Of a stretch of DNA of 64,000 nucleotides, positions 51,588-60,276 are shown one piece after another. The notes under the pieces are model-generated. The model was not told the origin of the DNA. It worked only from the letters and a program-made list of their open reading frames with translations, and did not search any database. A program made the position numbers and the translations under genes. Position 1 is the first letter of the stretch. Each line of letters opens with the position of its first letter. Origin of the DNA: Neoalteromonas facilis (GTDB taxonomy: Bacteria; Pseudomonadota; Gammaproteobacteria; Enterobacterales; Alteromonadaceae). Location: NCBI RefSeq assembly GCF_002807665.1, contig NZ_PEAY01000004.1, positions 472,604 to 536,603 on the forward strand, read 5' to 3'.

Positions 51588-54200
51588 GTGTTAGAACAGT
51601 ATCGCAAACACGTTGACGAGCGCGCTGCCGAAGGCATTCCACCAAAGCCACTCAGTGCTGAGCAAGTCGCCGAATTGGTTGAACTGATGAAAAATCCACC
51701 TGCAGGTGAAGGTGAATTTTTACTCGAACTACTATCAGAACGCGTACCTCCAGGCGTAGATGAAGCCGCGTATGTAAAAGCGGGCTTTTTAAGCGCGATT
51801 GTAAAAGGTGAAGCTGAGTGCCCACTGATTGATAAAGATGCGGCTGTGCAGTTGTTAGGTAACATGCACGGTGGTTACAACATCGAAACGTTGGTGTCAT
51901 TGCTTGATGATTCGGATTTGGCAGAGCTTGCAGCGGAAGAGTTGAAGCACACGCTATTGATGTTTGATGCCTTCCACGATGTTGAAGAAAAACACAAAGC
52001 GGGTAACAAGTACGCGACTGAAGTTATGCAGTCATGGGCAGAAGGTGAGTGGTTTACCTCTCGTGCCGATTTACCTGAGAAAATCACTGCGACGGTATTT
52101 AAAGTAACCGGCGAGACCAATACAGATGATTTATCACCGGCGCCTGATGCGTGGTCACGTCCAGATATTCCTTTGCACGCACGTGCAATGTACAAAATGA
52201 CGCGCGATGGTCTTGAGCCTGAAAAGCATGGTGAAGTAGGCCCGCTTGCGCAAATCGAAGAGATCAAAGCGAAAGGTAACCCAGTTGCATTCGTAGGTGA
52301 CGTTGTCGGTACTGGTTCTTCAAGAAAATCAGCGACCAACAGTGTACTTTGGTTCTTCGGTGAAGACTTGCCAGGCGTTCCAAACAAGCGCGGTGGCGGT
52401 ATCTGTATTGGCGGTAAAGTTGCACCTATTTTCTTCAATACCATGGAAGATGCTGGCGCATTAGTGTTTGAAGCTGATGTTGACAACATGAACATGGGTG
52501 ATGTGATCGACATCTATCCACTAGACGGCAAAATCTTGAATGCCGACAGTGGCGAAGTACTTGCTGAATACAGCTACAAGTCAAAGGTATTGCTAGACGA
52601 AGTACGTGCCGGTGGTCGTATCAATTTGATCATCGGTCGTGGCTTGACTGAGAAAGCGCGTGAGTCATTGGGCATGGGTGAAACAGACTTGTTCCGTCGT
52701 CCAGAGCAACCAGTTGATACGGGTAAAGGCTTTACACTGGCACAGAAAATGGTGGGTAAAGCATGTGGCGTAGACGGTATTCGCCCAGGTACTTATTGCG
52801 AACCTAAAATGACAACAGTTGGTAGCCAAGACACTACGGGTCCTATGACGCGTGATGAATTGAAAGACCTAGCATGTTTAGGTTTTACAGCCGATTTAAC
52901 AATGCAGTCATTCTGTCACACGGCAGCCTATCCGAAGCCTGTTGATATTGATACGCAACACACATTGCCTGATTTCATCATGAACCGCGGTGGTGTTTCA
53001 TTGCGTCCTGGCGACGGTATCATCCACTCTTGGTTGAACCGTATGCTATTGCCTGACACTGTGGGTACTGGTGGTGATTCTCACACTCGTTTCCCAATGG
53101 GTATTTCTTTCCCTGCAGGTTCTGGCTTGGTAGCGTTCGCAGCCGCGACAGGCGTTATGCCACTTGATATGCCTGAATCAGTACTAGTCCGTTTCAGTGG
53201 TAAAATGCAGCCTGGCATCACATTACGTGACCTTGTTCACGCAATCCCACTTTATGGTATTAAGCAAGGCCTATTAACCGTTGCTAAGAAAGGCAAAATT
53301 AACGCCTTCTCTGGTCGTATCTTAGAAATTGAAGGCCTTGAAAACCTAACGGTAGAACAGGCATTTGAATTGTCAGATGCGTCAGCTGAGCGTTCTGCTG
53401 CAGGTTGTACCATCAAGCTATCTGAAGATTCAGTTGCTGAGTACTTGCGTTCTAACATCACCATGTTGCGTTGGATGATTAACGAAGGTTACGGCGATCC
53501 ACGTACGCTTGAGCGCCGTGCTCGCAAGATGGAAGAATGGTTGGCTAACCCAGAACTGATGGAAGCTGACAAAGACGCAGAATACGCAGAAGTTATCGAA
53601 ATTAACCTTGATGACATTAAAGAGCCTATCTTATGTTGTCCGAATGATCCTGATGATGCGAAAACGTTGTCAGATGTTGCGGGTGACAGTGTTGATGAAG
53701 TATTCATCGGCTCGTGTATGACGAACATCGGTCACTTCCGTGCGGCTGGTAAGTTACTTGAACAGTACAACGGTACTTTGCCTACTCGCTTGTGGATCTC
53801 ACCACCAACGAAAATGGACCAAGCGCAGTTGATGGAAGAAGGTTATTACAACATTTATGGCCGTGCCGGCGTTCGTACAGAAATGCCAGGATGTTCATTG
53901 TGTATGGGTAACCAGGCACGTGTTCTTGCCGGTACCACGGTACTGTCAACGTCTACACGTAACTTCCCGAACCGTTTAGGTGACGGTGCTAACGTTTACT
54001 TGTGTTCAGCAGAACTTGCTGCTGTTGGTGCAATCGTGGGTCGCGTTCCAACGACTGAAGAGTATATGCAGTACGCAAGCAAGATTGACTCTATGAGTTC
54101 TGAAGTGTTCAAATATTTGAACTTCGATCAAATGGATGTCTTTAAGAAAGCTGAAGAAGCGGCGAAAGCCAAGATTATCCCAACGCTAAACGTTGCATAA
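51588..54200 (+). CDS. acnB: Aconitate hydratase B
   Basis: 870 residues (E. coli AcnB 865). It isomerises citrate to isocitrate in the TCA cycle and also hydrates 2-methylaconitate. The AcnB-specific N-terminal helical domain ([22 protein letters not shown]) comes first, then the swivel domain, then the iron-sulfur domain. The 4Fe-4S ligands are Cys in [11 protein letters not shown] and the Cys pair in [14 protein letters not shown]. Codon use is strongly biased, fitting high expression. An extended terminator follows directly. The start codon is GTG at 51588 with an upstream GAGG. Confidence 0.98.
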   Translation: MLEQYRKHVDERAAEGIPPKPLSAEQVAELVELMKNPPAGEGEFLLELLSERVPPGVDEAAYVKAGFLSAIVKGEAECPLIDKDAAVQLLGNMHGGYNIETLVSLLDDSDLAELAAEELKHTLLMFDAFHDVEEKHKAGNKYATEVMQSWAEGEWFTSRADLPEKITATVFKVTGETNTDDLSPAPDAWSRPDIPLHARAMYKMTRDGLEPEKHGEVGPLAQIEEIKAKGNPVAFVGDVVGTGSSRKSATNSVLWFFGEDLPGVPNKRGGGICIGGKVAPIFFNTMEDAGALVFEADVDNMNMGDVIDIYPLDGKILNADSGEVLAEYSYKSKVLLDEVRAGGRINLIIGRGLTEKARESLGMGETDLFRRPEQPVDTGKGFTLAQKMVGKACGVDGIRPGTYCEPKMTTVGSQDTTGPMTRDELKDLACLGFTADLTMQSFCHTAAYPKPVDIDTQHTLPDFIMNRGGVSLRPGDGIIHSWLNRMLLPDTVGTGGDSHTRFPMGISFPAGSGLVAFAAATGVMPLDMPESVLVRFSGKMQPGITLRDLVHAIPLYGIKQGLLTVAKKGKINAFSGRILEIEGLENLTVEQAFELSDASAERSAAGCTIKLSEDSVAEYLRSNITMLRWMINEGYGDPRTLERRARKMEEWLANPELMEADKDAEYAEVIEINLDDIKEPILCCPNDPDDAKTLSDVAGDSVDEVFIGSCMTNIGHFRAAGKLLEQYNGTLPTRLWISPPTKMDQAQLMEEGYYNIYGRAGVRTEMPGCSLCMGNQARVLAGTTVLSTSTRNFPNRLGDGANVYLCSAELAAVGAIVGRVPTTEEYMQYASKIDSMSSEVFKYLNFDQMDVFKKAEEAAKAKIIPTLNVA

Positions 54201-54218
54201 TCGGTCTACGTAAAACAA

Positions 54219-54256
54219 AAAACCGGGCAACGTGATACGTCGCCCGGTTTTTTTTT
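54219..54256 (+). terminator. acnB terminator
   Basis: The 8-bp stem AACCGGGC/GCCCGGTT contains an inner ACGT/ACGT pairing and is followed by T9. It lies 21 bases after the acnB stop and ends two bases before the next gene's first possible ATG. Confidence 0.95.
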
Positions 54257-54258
54257 GA

Positions 54259-54729
54259 ATGAATATGAGTAAGTCCTACATGTTATATCACTTTCGATGG
54301 CTAATCGTTTTGGTGTCGCTTAGTATCGCTACACTTATTGTGTTCGCAGATGAATACGATCCCGTGTCCTTTGGACAGGCGGTTGTCGAAATTAATCAGC
54401 AACGATTGACGGTTGAATACGCCACTACGTTTGAACAACGATCGCGAGGTCTGATGTTCCGTAAGGAGTTGTGTGACTCATGTGGCATGCTGTTCAAGTT
54501 GGAGTATCCAAGGTTTGCCGGATTCTGGATGAGAAACACCTACGTGCCTTTGGATATTGCGTATATAGATAAGCAAGGGGTCATTGCTGATATTAAGCCA
54601 ATGTTTCCGCTCAACGAAGAGCCCGTGCCTTCGTCGCGCAAAGTACTGTATGCCCTTGAGATGAACCAGGGGTGGTTTGCAAAAAATAATATTGAAGTCG
54701 GTGACAAGGTCACCTTTGTTAGCCAGTAA
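54259..54729 (+). CDS. DUF192 secreted protein
   Basis: 156 residues: a signal peptide (IVLVSLSIATLIVFA-DE), then a DUF192 domain with TFEQRSRGLMFRKELCDSCGMLFKLE, the FWMRNTYVPLDIAYID block and the DIKPMFPLNEEPVPSS segment (the family's M-F-R...F-W-M-x-N pattern). The biochemical function is not known. The gene starts just after the T-run of the acnB terminator, with no ribosome-binding site for ATG 54259 or ATG 54265. Expression may depend on read-through from acnB. Another in-frame ATG at 54280 is possible. It is 29 bases upstream of lysC. Confidence 0.85.
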   Translation: MNMSKSYMLYHFRWLIVLVSLSIATLIVFADEYDPVSFGQAVVEINQQRLTVEYATTFEQRSRGLMFRKELCDSCGMLFKLEYPRFAGFWMRNTYVPLDIAYIDKQGVIADIKPMFPLNEEPVPSSRKVLYALEMNQGWFAKNNIEVGDKVTFVSQ

Positions 54730-54758
54730 GTGAGTTATTTTAAGAGGAGATGTTAGCC

Positions 54759-56108
54759 GTGAGTAATGCTATCAATGTAGCTAAGTTTGGGGGCACCAGC
54801 GTTGCTAATTTCGGCGCTATTAGCCATTGTGCTAACGTTGTTAAGCGCAATCCCGAAACGCGCGTCGTGGTGGTGAGTGCCGCAGCTGGCGTAACGAATT
54901 TCTTGGTCCAACTGGCGTTCTCTCCGCTTTCTCAGGCTCAGATCGCTGAAGTGTGCGAGCAGATAAAATCCATTGAGTACGCCATTCTTGAGCAACTCGA
55001 TAACAAAGCATCTGTGCAGCCCAAGCTAGATGATTTGTTGACGGAGATTGAGCAACTCGCGCATCACGAAGAAATTTTACATCGACATGACTTAAAAGAC
55101 GCTTTGATGTCGATGGGTGAACGGATGTCGTCTCTGTTATGCAGTGAAGTGTTTAAACAAAACGGCATTGAGGCGCTCAACTTTGATGTACGTAAGGTGC
55201 TTATTACCGATGACACTTACGGCGAAGCCGTGCCGAATGTAGAACTTATAAAGGTGCGTTCAGATGAAGTGTTGGCGCCCGATATCAAGCGTCATGTGAT
55301 CGTCACGCAAGGTTTCGTCGGGGCTGATGAAAGCGGCAATACCACAACGCTAGGACGCGGTGGTTCAGACTTCACTGCCGCATTATTAGCGGAGGCACTG
55401 AATGCCAAGAGCTGCGAAATTTGGACCGATGTTATAGGTGTATACACCACGGATCCAAGACTCACCCCGGCAGCGCGCCCATTACCAGAATTGAGCTTTG
55501 AAGAAGCTGCAGAAATGGCAACATTCGGTGCTAAAGTGTTACACCCGGCAACGATGGAACCAGCTCTGCGCAGAGATATACCGGTTTTTGTAGGGTCAAG
55601 TCGCGAGCCCGAAAAAGGTGGTACGTGGATTGTGCGCGACTGTGAGCATGAACCACCTTACAGGGCAATTACCCGTCGTCGTGAACAGGTTATGGTCACG
55701 GTGAAAACACCGAAAATGTTGTATGCGCAAGGTTATTTGGAGAAGGTGTTTAGCATCATTGCCAAGCATAAACTCTCGGTAGATTTGGTGACAACATCAG
55801 AGATAGCGATTTCGTTTACCTTGGATAATCCACCGAATTCTGTTGCGGAGAGACTTAACCAACGTACGATTGAAGAGCTTGAGACGATGAGCGAAGTAAC
55901 GGTAGAGCAGGGCTTTGACCTTGTCACCGTTGTTGGAAATCATATGCAATCACAAAAAGGTGTGCCGAGTCGCATCTTTGCTGCAATTGCAGACTATAAT
56001 CTACGTATGATTTGTTTTGGTGCTAACCCACACAATATGTCGTTTTTAGTGAAAGCTGAAGACAGTGCAGAAATTGTGTCGGTTTTACACAACGCATTAT
56101 TTGAATGA
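54759..56108 (+). CDS. lysC: Lysine-sensitive aspartokinase III type
   Basis: 449 residues from GTG 54759, exactly the length of E. coli LysC. It phosphorylates aspartate at the start of lysine, threonine and methionine synthesis. The kinase domain begins VAKFGGTSVANFGA, has the GRGGSDFTAALLAEAL motif and the WTDVIGVYTTDPRL block. Two C-terminal ACT-type segments follow (VDLVTTSEIAISFTLD and SRIFAAIADYNLRMICFGANP). GTG is preferred over ATG 54750 because AAGAGGAG lies nine bases before it and only one base before the ATG. It ends with a four-base ATGA overlap with a response regulator gene. Confidence 0.93.
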   Translation: MSNAINVAKFGGTSVANFGAISHCANVVKRNPETRVVVVSAAAGVTNFLVQLAFSPLSQAQIAEVCEQIKSIEYAILEQLDNKASVQPKLDDLLTEIEQLAHHEEILHRHDLKDALMSMGERMSSLLCSEVFKQNGIEALNFDVRKVLITDDTYGEAVPNVELIKVRSDEVLAPDIKRHVIVTQGFVGADESGNTTTLGRGGSDFTAALLAEALNAKSCEIWTDVIGVYTTDPRLTPAARPLPELSFEEAAEMATFGAKVLHPATMEPALRRDIPVFVGSSREPEKGGTWIVRDCEHEPPYRAITRRREQVMVTVKTPKMLYAQGYLEKVFSIIAKHKLSVDLVTTSEIAISFTLDNPPNSVAERLNQRTIEELETMSEVTVEQGFDLVTVVGNHMQSQKGVPSRIFAAIADYNLRMICFGANPHNMSFLVKAEDSAEIVSVLHNALFE

Positions 56109-56485
56109 GTAAACGCAATCTAAATATTCTCGCTGTGGATGACGACCGTGTCACCCTTGAACTATTAACTCTGATGTTGGATGAATATACATCGGGGCAG
56201 ATTGTGGCGTTTGAAAATAGCCGAGAGGCCTTACTTGATTTGACTGAGGGCGAAACTAAGTTTGATCTAGTGATCAGCGATTTGATGATGCCTGACGTGA
56301 CGGGTCTGGAACTTCTCGGTGCATTTCGTCTGCGAGATGTTCAAACGCCATTTATTATGTTGACCGCAAATGCGACACGCGAAAGCGTGCTAGAAGCGAG
56401 AAATTTAGGCGCAACAGCGTTTATTGCAAAACCTTTCACTGCCCACGATTTACTCGACAAACTCGATAGTATTTTTACTGAATAA
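56105..56485 (+). CDS. CheY-like single-domain response regulator
   Basis: 126 residues consisting of only a receiver domain: acidic pocket Asp12-14 (LAVDDDR), phospho-acceptor Asp59 (VISDLMMPDVTG), the Thr switch in MLTANAT and Lys in AFIAKPFTAHDL. There is no output domain, so it acts by protein interaction or within a phosphorelay. The start overlaps the lysC stop by four bases, an unusual partner for an amino-acid biosynthesis gene. No histidine kinase lies adjacent. Function unknown beyond the fold. Confidence 0.9.
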   Translation: MSKRNLNILAVDDDRVTLELLTLMLDEYTSGQIVAFENSREALLDLTEGETKFDLVISDLMMPDVTGLELLGAFRLRDVQTPFIMLTANATRESVLEARNLGATAFIAKPFTAHDLLDKLDSIFTE

Positions 56486-56534
56486 ATGTTGGCATACACC
56501 TTCGCGTTATGTCATTAGTCTACAAGGAACTTAC

Positions 56535-57668
56535 ATGAATTTTGATCAGCCATCACCCAGAGTCGGCACTGATGCATTTAAATGGAAAAAATATGCAGGC
56601 AAAGATATTTTGCCCATGTGGGTCGCCGATACTGAATTTCGTTGTGCAGATCCAATATTGGAAGCGGTTCAGCAAGAAGTAAACTCTGGGATTTTAGGTT
56701 ACACATTGCCCTCGCAGCATACAGGGGCGAACAATGCGGTGATGCGTTGGCTTAAGGATAAGCACGGCTGGGCAATAGAGCCTGAATGGATTGTCTGGAT
56801 GCCGGGTGTCGTGCCCGCTTTTAATGTTGCTTGTAAAGCACTGGCCACCAGTACGCATAAAGTTATTGTGCAGACACCGAATTACCCGCCACTGCTAGCA
56901 GCACCGCAATTACATAATGCAGAGCGTCTTGATGTTCCTACCGTACTGGTGAACGGTAGATGGACGCTGGATTTCAATATCCTCGAGCAGCATGCCTCAG
57001 ATCCTGATTGTCATTTGTTTATTATGTGCAACCCAATGAACCCTGTGGGCAGCGCTATGACACAGGAAGAGCTCAGTCGAGTTGCAGACATTTGTACGCG
57101 ACATCAAGTTACGCTGTGCTCTGATGAGATCCATTGCGACCTTATTCTAACGCCTGGCATTGCACATATACCGGCGGGGAAAATGCCTGCTCTGACAGAC
57201 AATAGCATTACGCTAATGGCTGCAAGTAAGACCTTTAATGTAGCAGGGCTCGGTGCAGCCTTTGCGATCATTCCAAATGCCACATTACGTCGTCGATTTA
57301 CTCAAGCGGCACAAGGTATGGTGCCTTGGGTCAATATTTTAGGGTTGGTAGCAACTGAAGCTGCGTTCACCTTGTGCGATGAATGGCACCAATCGCTACT
57401 ACACTATTTACGCGGGAATCGAGAGTATTTAGTGGATGCAGTCAGTCGTATTGATGGGCTGACCGCACAAACCCCTGATGCCACCTTTTTACTGTGGGTA
57501 GACGCGAGTGGACTCGGCGTAGACGATACACAGAAGTGGTGTGAGTCCAGAGGGGTTGGTCCGTCACCGGGCGCAGACTTTGGCAACCGTGATTTCTTTA
57601 GATTAAATTTCGGCTGCGCGAGGGATGATCTGAAGCTTGCAATAAAAAGATTGAGTACGGGCGTTTAA
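56535..57668 (+). CDS. PatB/MalY-family PLP aminotransferase (C-S lyase type)
   Basis: 377 residues from ATG 56535, PLP fold type I. The opening FKWKKYAGKDILPMWVADTEF is typical of the PatB/MalY branch. The PLP-binding Lys is in MAASKTFNVAGLGAAF, with SDEIHCDLIL upstream (Asp that contacts the pyridine nitrogen) and FFRLNFGCARDDL at the end. These enzymes are usually cystathionine beta-lyase-like C-S lyases releasing sulfur from cysteine conjugates. A longer in-frame start in the response regulator gene is unlikely. It is convergent with the NRAMP gene, overlapping its stop by four bases. Confidence 0.9.
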   Translation: MNFDQPSPRVGTDAFKWKKYAGKDILPMWVADTEFRCADPILEAVQQEVNSGILGYTLPSQHTGANNAVMRWLKDKHGWAIEPEWIVWMPGVVPAFNVACKALATSTHKVIVQTPNYPPLLAAPQLHNAERLDVPTVLVNGRWTLDFNILEQHASDPDCHLFIMCNPMNPVGSAMTQEELSRVADICTRHQVTLCSDEIHCDLILTPGIAHIPAGKMPALTDNSITLMAASKTFNVAGLGAAFAIIPNATLRRRFTQAAQGMVPWVNILGLVATEAAFTLCDEWHQSLLHYLRGNREYLVDAVSRIDGLTAQTPDATFLLWVDASGLGVDDTQKWCESRGVGPSPGADFGNRDFFRLNFGCARDDLKLAIKRLSTGV

Positions 57669-58879
57669 AATACGCCCATCAGTTTCCGCAAACCTAAGAA
57701 TAGGGTCATACAAACGATACCCGCTCCCAGTATATTCATGCCGATTGAATTTCGATAGTCACCCAAATGTGACTTGTTGTTCATGACGATCAGTAAAAAG
57801 ACCGCGATAAAGGGTAGCAGCAAGCCATTGGTTGCTTGAGCAAATAACATGACGACCAATGGTTTTATCCCAAATGTTGCTGTGATCGCGCCTAAACACA
57901 ACACACTCAACCAGACTCCCCTAAAGGCGGCAGAGTTTCTTTCGGTAGACAACTTCAGGGCTCCACATACTGCGTAGCCTGCAGCAAGTGGGGCGGTTAT
58001 TGCACTGGTTAATCCGGCAGCAAACAGGCCTACAGCAAATACGCTGCCAGCAGCCTCACCGAGCAAAGGTGTTAATTGCGATGCTATATTGCCAGCATCA
58101 AGAGATTTTCCCGTTTGATAAAAAGCGGCAGTCGCAGTGGTCATAATGGCCAATGTGATAACGCCACCGGTCAACACTGCAAACAATGTAGTTCGGCGTT
58201 GAGCGTGAAGTTCAATATCGGTTGGGCGATCGTATTGTCTGACTAAACTGGCATGCAGGAATAAATTGTAGGGTACAATGGTTGTACCGATTAAGGCTAA
58301 TACAATAGTAAAGGTGGAAGCGTCAAAGCGAGGTGCTGCTGCCGCAGCCAATAGTGCAGACCAATCCGGTTTAGCGGCGACAACAGTAATGATGAATATC
58401 ACACTCATTAGGCCAACCAAGGCAACCAGCACTTTCTCGATGAGGCCGGCGTGACCAAACCACAAAATCGCGGCAGATATTACACCCAATATCATGACCC
58501 ACGTTTGCAACTCTACGTTACTTAGCTGACTAAGACCCAATGCCGCGCCAGTTAAGTTTCCTCCTTCATAGGCTGCGTTACCAATACCGATGGCAGCGAT
58601 AATCAAACCACAGGTTACGTATCGAAATGCCTTTTGGGTAAAAATAGCATGAATAGCATCGGCGAGTCCGAGTCTTGTAACCACGCCTAACCTGACCGTC
58701 ATATCTTGTAGAACAAGCGTTGCGAATACAGAAAAGAGCAATGCCCAAAGTACATGAAAACCAAATTCAGCCCCGGCAATACTGGCGGTAGTAACGGTTC
58801 CAGGGCCGATAAATGCGGCTGCTACCAACCACGCTGCATAGCGATTAGATGGAGGCGAAGATGAAGTAGAGTTATGCAC
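57665..58879 (-). CDS. NRAMP-family divalent metal transporter with non-canonical motifs
   Basis: 404 residues, about 11 membrane segments, NRAMP (MntH) superfamily. Family signature positions are visible but altered: TM1 reads FIGPGTVTTASIAGAEFG, where canonical members have the metal-binding DPGN, and TM6 reads TIVPYNLFLHASLV in place of MPHNLYLHS. The same 'GPGT/GPGS..TTAS' form occurs in a separate NRAMP clade I recall from Bacteroidetes and other bacteria. Divalent metal transport is therefore likely but not proven, and manganese or iron specificity should not be assumed. It is a single gene, divergent from the UPF0149 gene. Confidence 0.8.
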   Translation of the reverse strand: MHNSTSSSPPSNRYAAWLVAAAFIGPGTVTTASIAGAEFGFHVLWALLFSVFATLVLQDMTVRLGVVTRLGLADAIHAIFTQKAFRYVTCGLIIAAIGIGNAAYEGGNLTGAALGLSQLSNVELQTWVMILGVISAAILWFGHAGLIEKVLVALVGLMSVIFIITVVAAKPDWSALLAAAAAPRFDASTFTIVLALIGTTIVPYNLFLHASLVRQYDRPTDIELHAQRRTTLFAVLTGGVITLAIMTTATAAFYQTGKSLDAGNIASQLTPLLGEAAGSVFAVGLFAAGLTSAITAPLAAGYAVCGALKLSTERNSAAFRGVWLSVLCLGAITATFGIKPLVVMLFAQATNGLLLPFIAVFLLIVMNNKSHLGDYRNSIGMNILGAGIVCMTLFLGLRKLMGVF

Positions 58880-58971
58880 AGTGGCCTTTACGATGTTGGA
58901 AACATAAAACCTTCACTCTACGGTGATTCCTGTTAAGCTGCAAATGTGAAGTAGCATAGGGAGTCAAGCCA

Positions 58972-59607
58972 GTGTCTGCACTCGAGGAACTGTATAACCA
59001 TCCTAATTGTAAGACTAAGTTGCGCAGCAAAGCCTTTGTAGAAGGCGTTATCGGGGCTGTCTCCTGTGCGCCGGAGATCCCAATGCCACCGCAGTGGATG
59101 CCTTGGGCTTTTAATCCATCTCAACCACCAACGGATGGTAATGACGACTTAAGTACCTTTGAACAAATTACGGACGCACTGATTAACCAGTTAAGAGACA
59201 CTTTGGCTATATTACGCAGTGATGGATCGCTTTTACCCGGGGCTTATCAGTTTGATGGGTCAGCAGGAATAGATTCAGAACAAGCGCAATGGTTGACCGG
59301 TTTTTTATTTGCCCATCAGCAGCTACAGCCCGTTTGGCAAAATGCGTGGGATAATATGCAGACATGCAAACCGAATGAGGCAGAGGATGCTGCGAAAACG
59401 CTACGTCATTGCCTTAAGGTTTTTTCGGTATTGGCTGACCCAGAGGCAATCATGGCAAAAGATACGGATTCTGATTTGATTGAACAGTTACCGAGTATCG
59501 CAAGAACATTGCCGCGCGCTATCCTACAATACAGCACTTTGGCCAATACACTGGCCAGCCATTTACCCAATCAGTTTGAGTCTTTCACTCAGCAACAATC
59601 AAACTAG
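58972..59607 (+). CDS. UPF0149 (YecA/YgfB-like) protein
   Basis: 211 residues. The family-like block AFVEGVIGAVSCAPEIPMPPQWMPWAF is near the N-terminus (cf. 'hGfhtallcgPexixpxeWL'), and the rest is helical with QWLTGFLFAHQQLQPVW. Family members are small helical proteins; YecA carries a SEC-C zinc motif, which is absent here. The start is GTG 58972. The family's function is largely unknown. The gene is divergent from the NRAMP gene by 92 bases, and its stop overlaps the end of a small minus-strand ORF by three bases. Confidence 0.75.
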   Translation: MSALEELYNHPNCKTKLRSKAFVEGVIGAVSCAPEIPMPPQWMPWAFNPSQPPTDGNDDLSTFEQITDALINQLRDTLAILRSDGSLLPGAYQFDGSAGIDSEQAQWLTGFLFAHQQLQPVWQNAWDNMQTCKPNEAEDAAKTLRHCLKVFSVLADPEAIMAKDTDSDLIEQLPSIARTLPRAILQYSTLANTLASHLPNQFESFTQQQSN

Positions 59608-59783
59608 CGCTGTTGTTCGATATCGCTGCGTTCTCTAATCGATACTAGATAACGTTCGAGTTGATGTTTGGCATCTTCGTAGGCGCAGTTCAGTTCGTCA
59701 GACGCTGGGTCTTTGATGAGTTGCTTGAAGGCTTCATCGGTTTGATCGATAAGCTGTTTTAAGTACGAGTTATTGACATCCAT
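59604..59783 (-). CDS. 59-residue small protein, conserved-looking ORF
   Basis: An ORF of 60 codons including the stop starts at ATG 59783 (preceded by AGGAG with five-base spacing) and ends with TAG 59604. The product begins MDVNNSYLKQLIDQTDEAFK and is rich in charged residues with a likely helical pattern (LKQLIDQTDEAFKQLI, DAKHQLERYLVSIRER). It is too short to be recognised. It overlaps the UPF0149 stop by three bases in convergent orientation. A proper ribosome-binding site and the amino-acid composition support it as a real gene, but no function can be given. Confidence 0.65.
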   Translation of the reverse strand: MDVNNSYLKQLIDQTDEAFKQLIKDPASDELNCAYEDAKHQLERYLVSIRERSDIEQQR

Positions 59784-59840
59784 TTCAACTCCTAGATTGA
59801 ATTAACGTTGAGCGTTAAATATTACATTCCGTTATGCACA

Positions 59841-60269
59841 TCACATCGGCTTGACTACAGCTAACAGAACAATAGCCAGAATTGCTAGCACCGGCAATTC
59901 ATTCAGCATGCGATAAAATACGGGTTTGCGCATCGGTTTTTCGGCTGCAAAATCCCGCAGCACCTTTAATAAATAGAAGTGATACGCATAAATCGCAAGT
60001 AATATTGTTAATTTTATGTGAAGCCACCAAGAAGCAATAAACCAATCTCGACCATAGGTATAAATCAGAGCAATACCAAACACAGCGGTTAGCACAGCAA
60101 ATGGGGTGACAAACCACCACAAACGACGCTCCATGATACAAAACTGCGCTTTCACTTCGGCACTTGCTGTTTCAGCGTGATAAACAAACAAGCGTGGCAA
60201 ATAAAACAAACCCGCCATCCACGCCAACATAAAAAAGATATGTAAACCTTTAAGCCATAAAATCGACAT
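59841..60269 (-). CDS. hemJ: Protoporphyrinogen IX oxidase HemJ family (UPF0093)
   Basis: 142 residues with four membrane segments. The N-terminal His in LKGLHIFFMLAWMAGLFYLPRLFVYH, a mid-protein WWLHIKLTILL block and a C-terminal LNELPVLAILAIVLLAVVKP segment match HemJ, the oxygen-independent protoporphyrinogen oxidase of many bacteria that lack HemG or HemY. The conserved histidines and a lysine in the H-x-K motif (WLHIKL) are visible. It is 7 bases downstream of the ClC gene on the same strand, and the two are probably cotranscribed. Confidence 0.9.
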   Translation of the reverse strand: MSILWLKGLHIFFMLAWMAGLFYLPRLFVYHAETASAEVKAQFCIMERRLWWFVTPFAVLTAVFGIALIYTYGRDWFIASWWLHIKLTILLAIYAYHFYLLKVLRDFAAEKPMRKPVFYRMLNELPVLAILAIVLLAVVKPM

Positions 60270-60276
60270 AAGTCCT

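Noticed and set aside
54730-54758. Lysine riboswitch before lysC
   Set aside because: Only 29 bases separate lysC from the preceding gene, too short for a lysine riboswitch, and no such structure is visible upstream.
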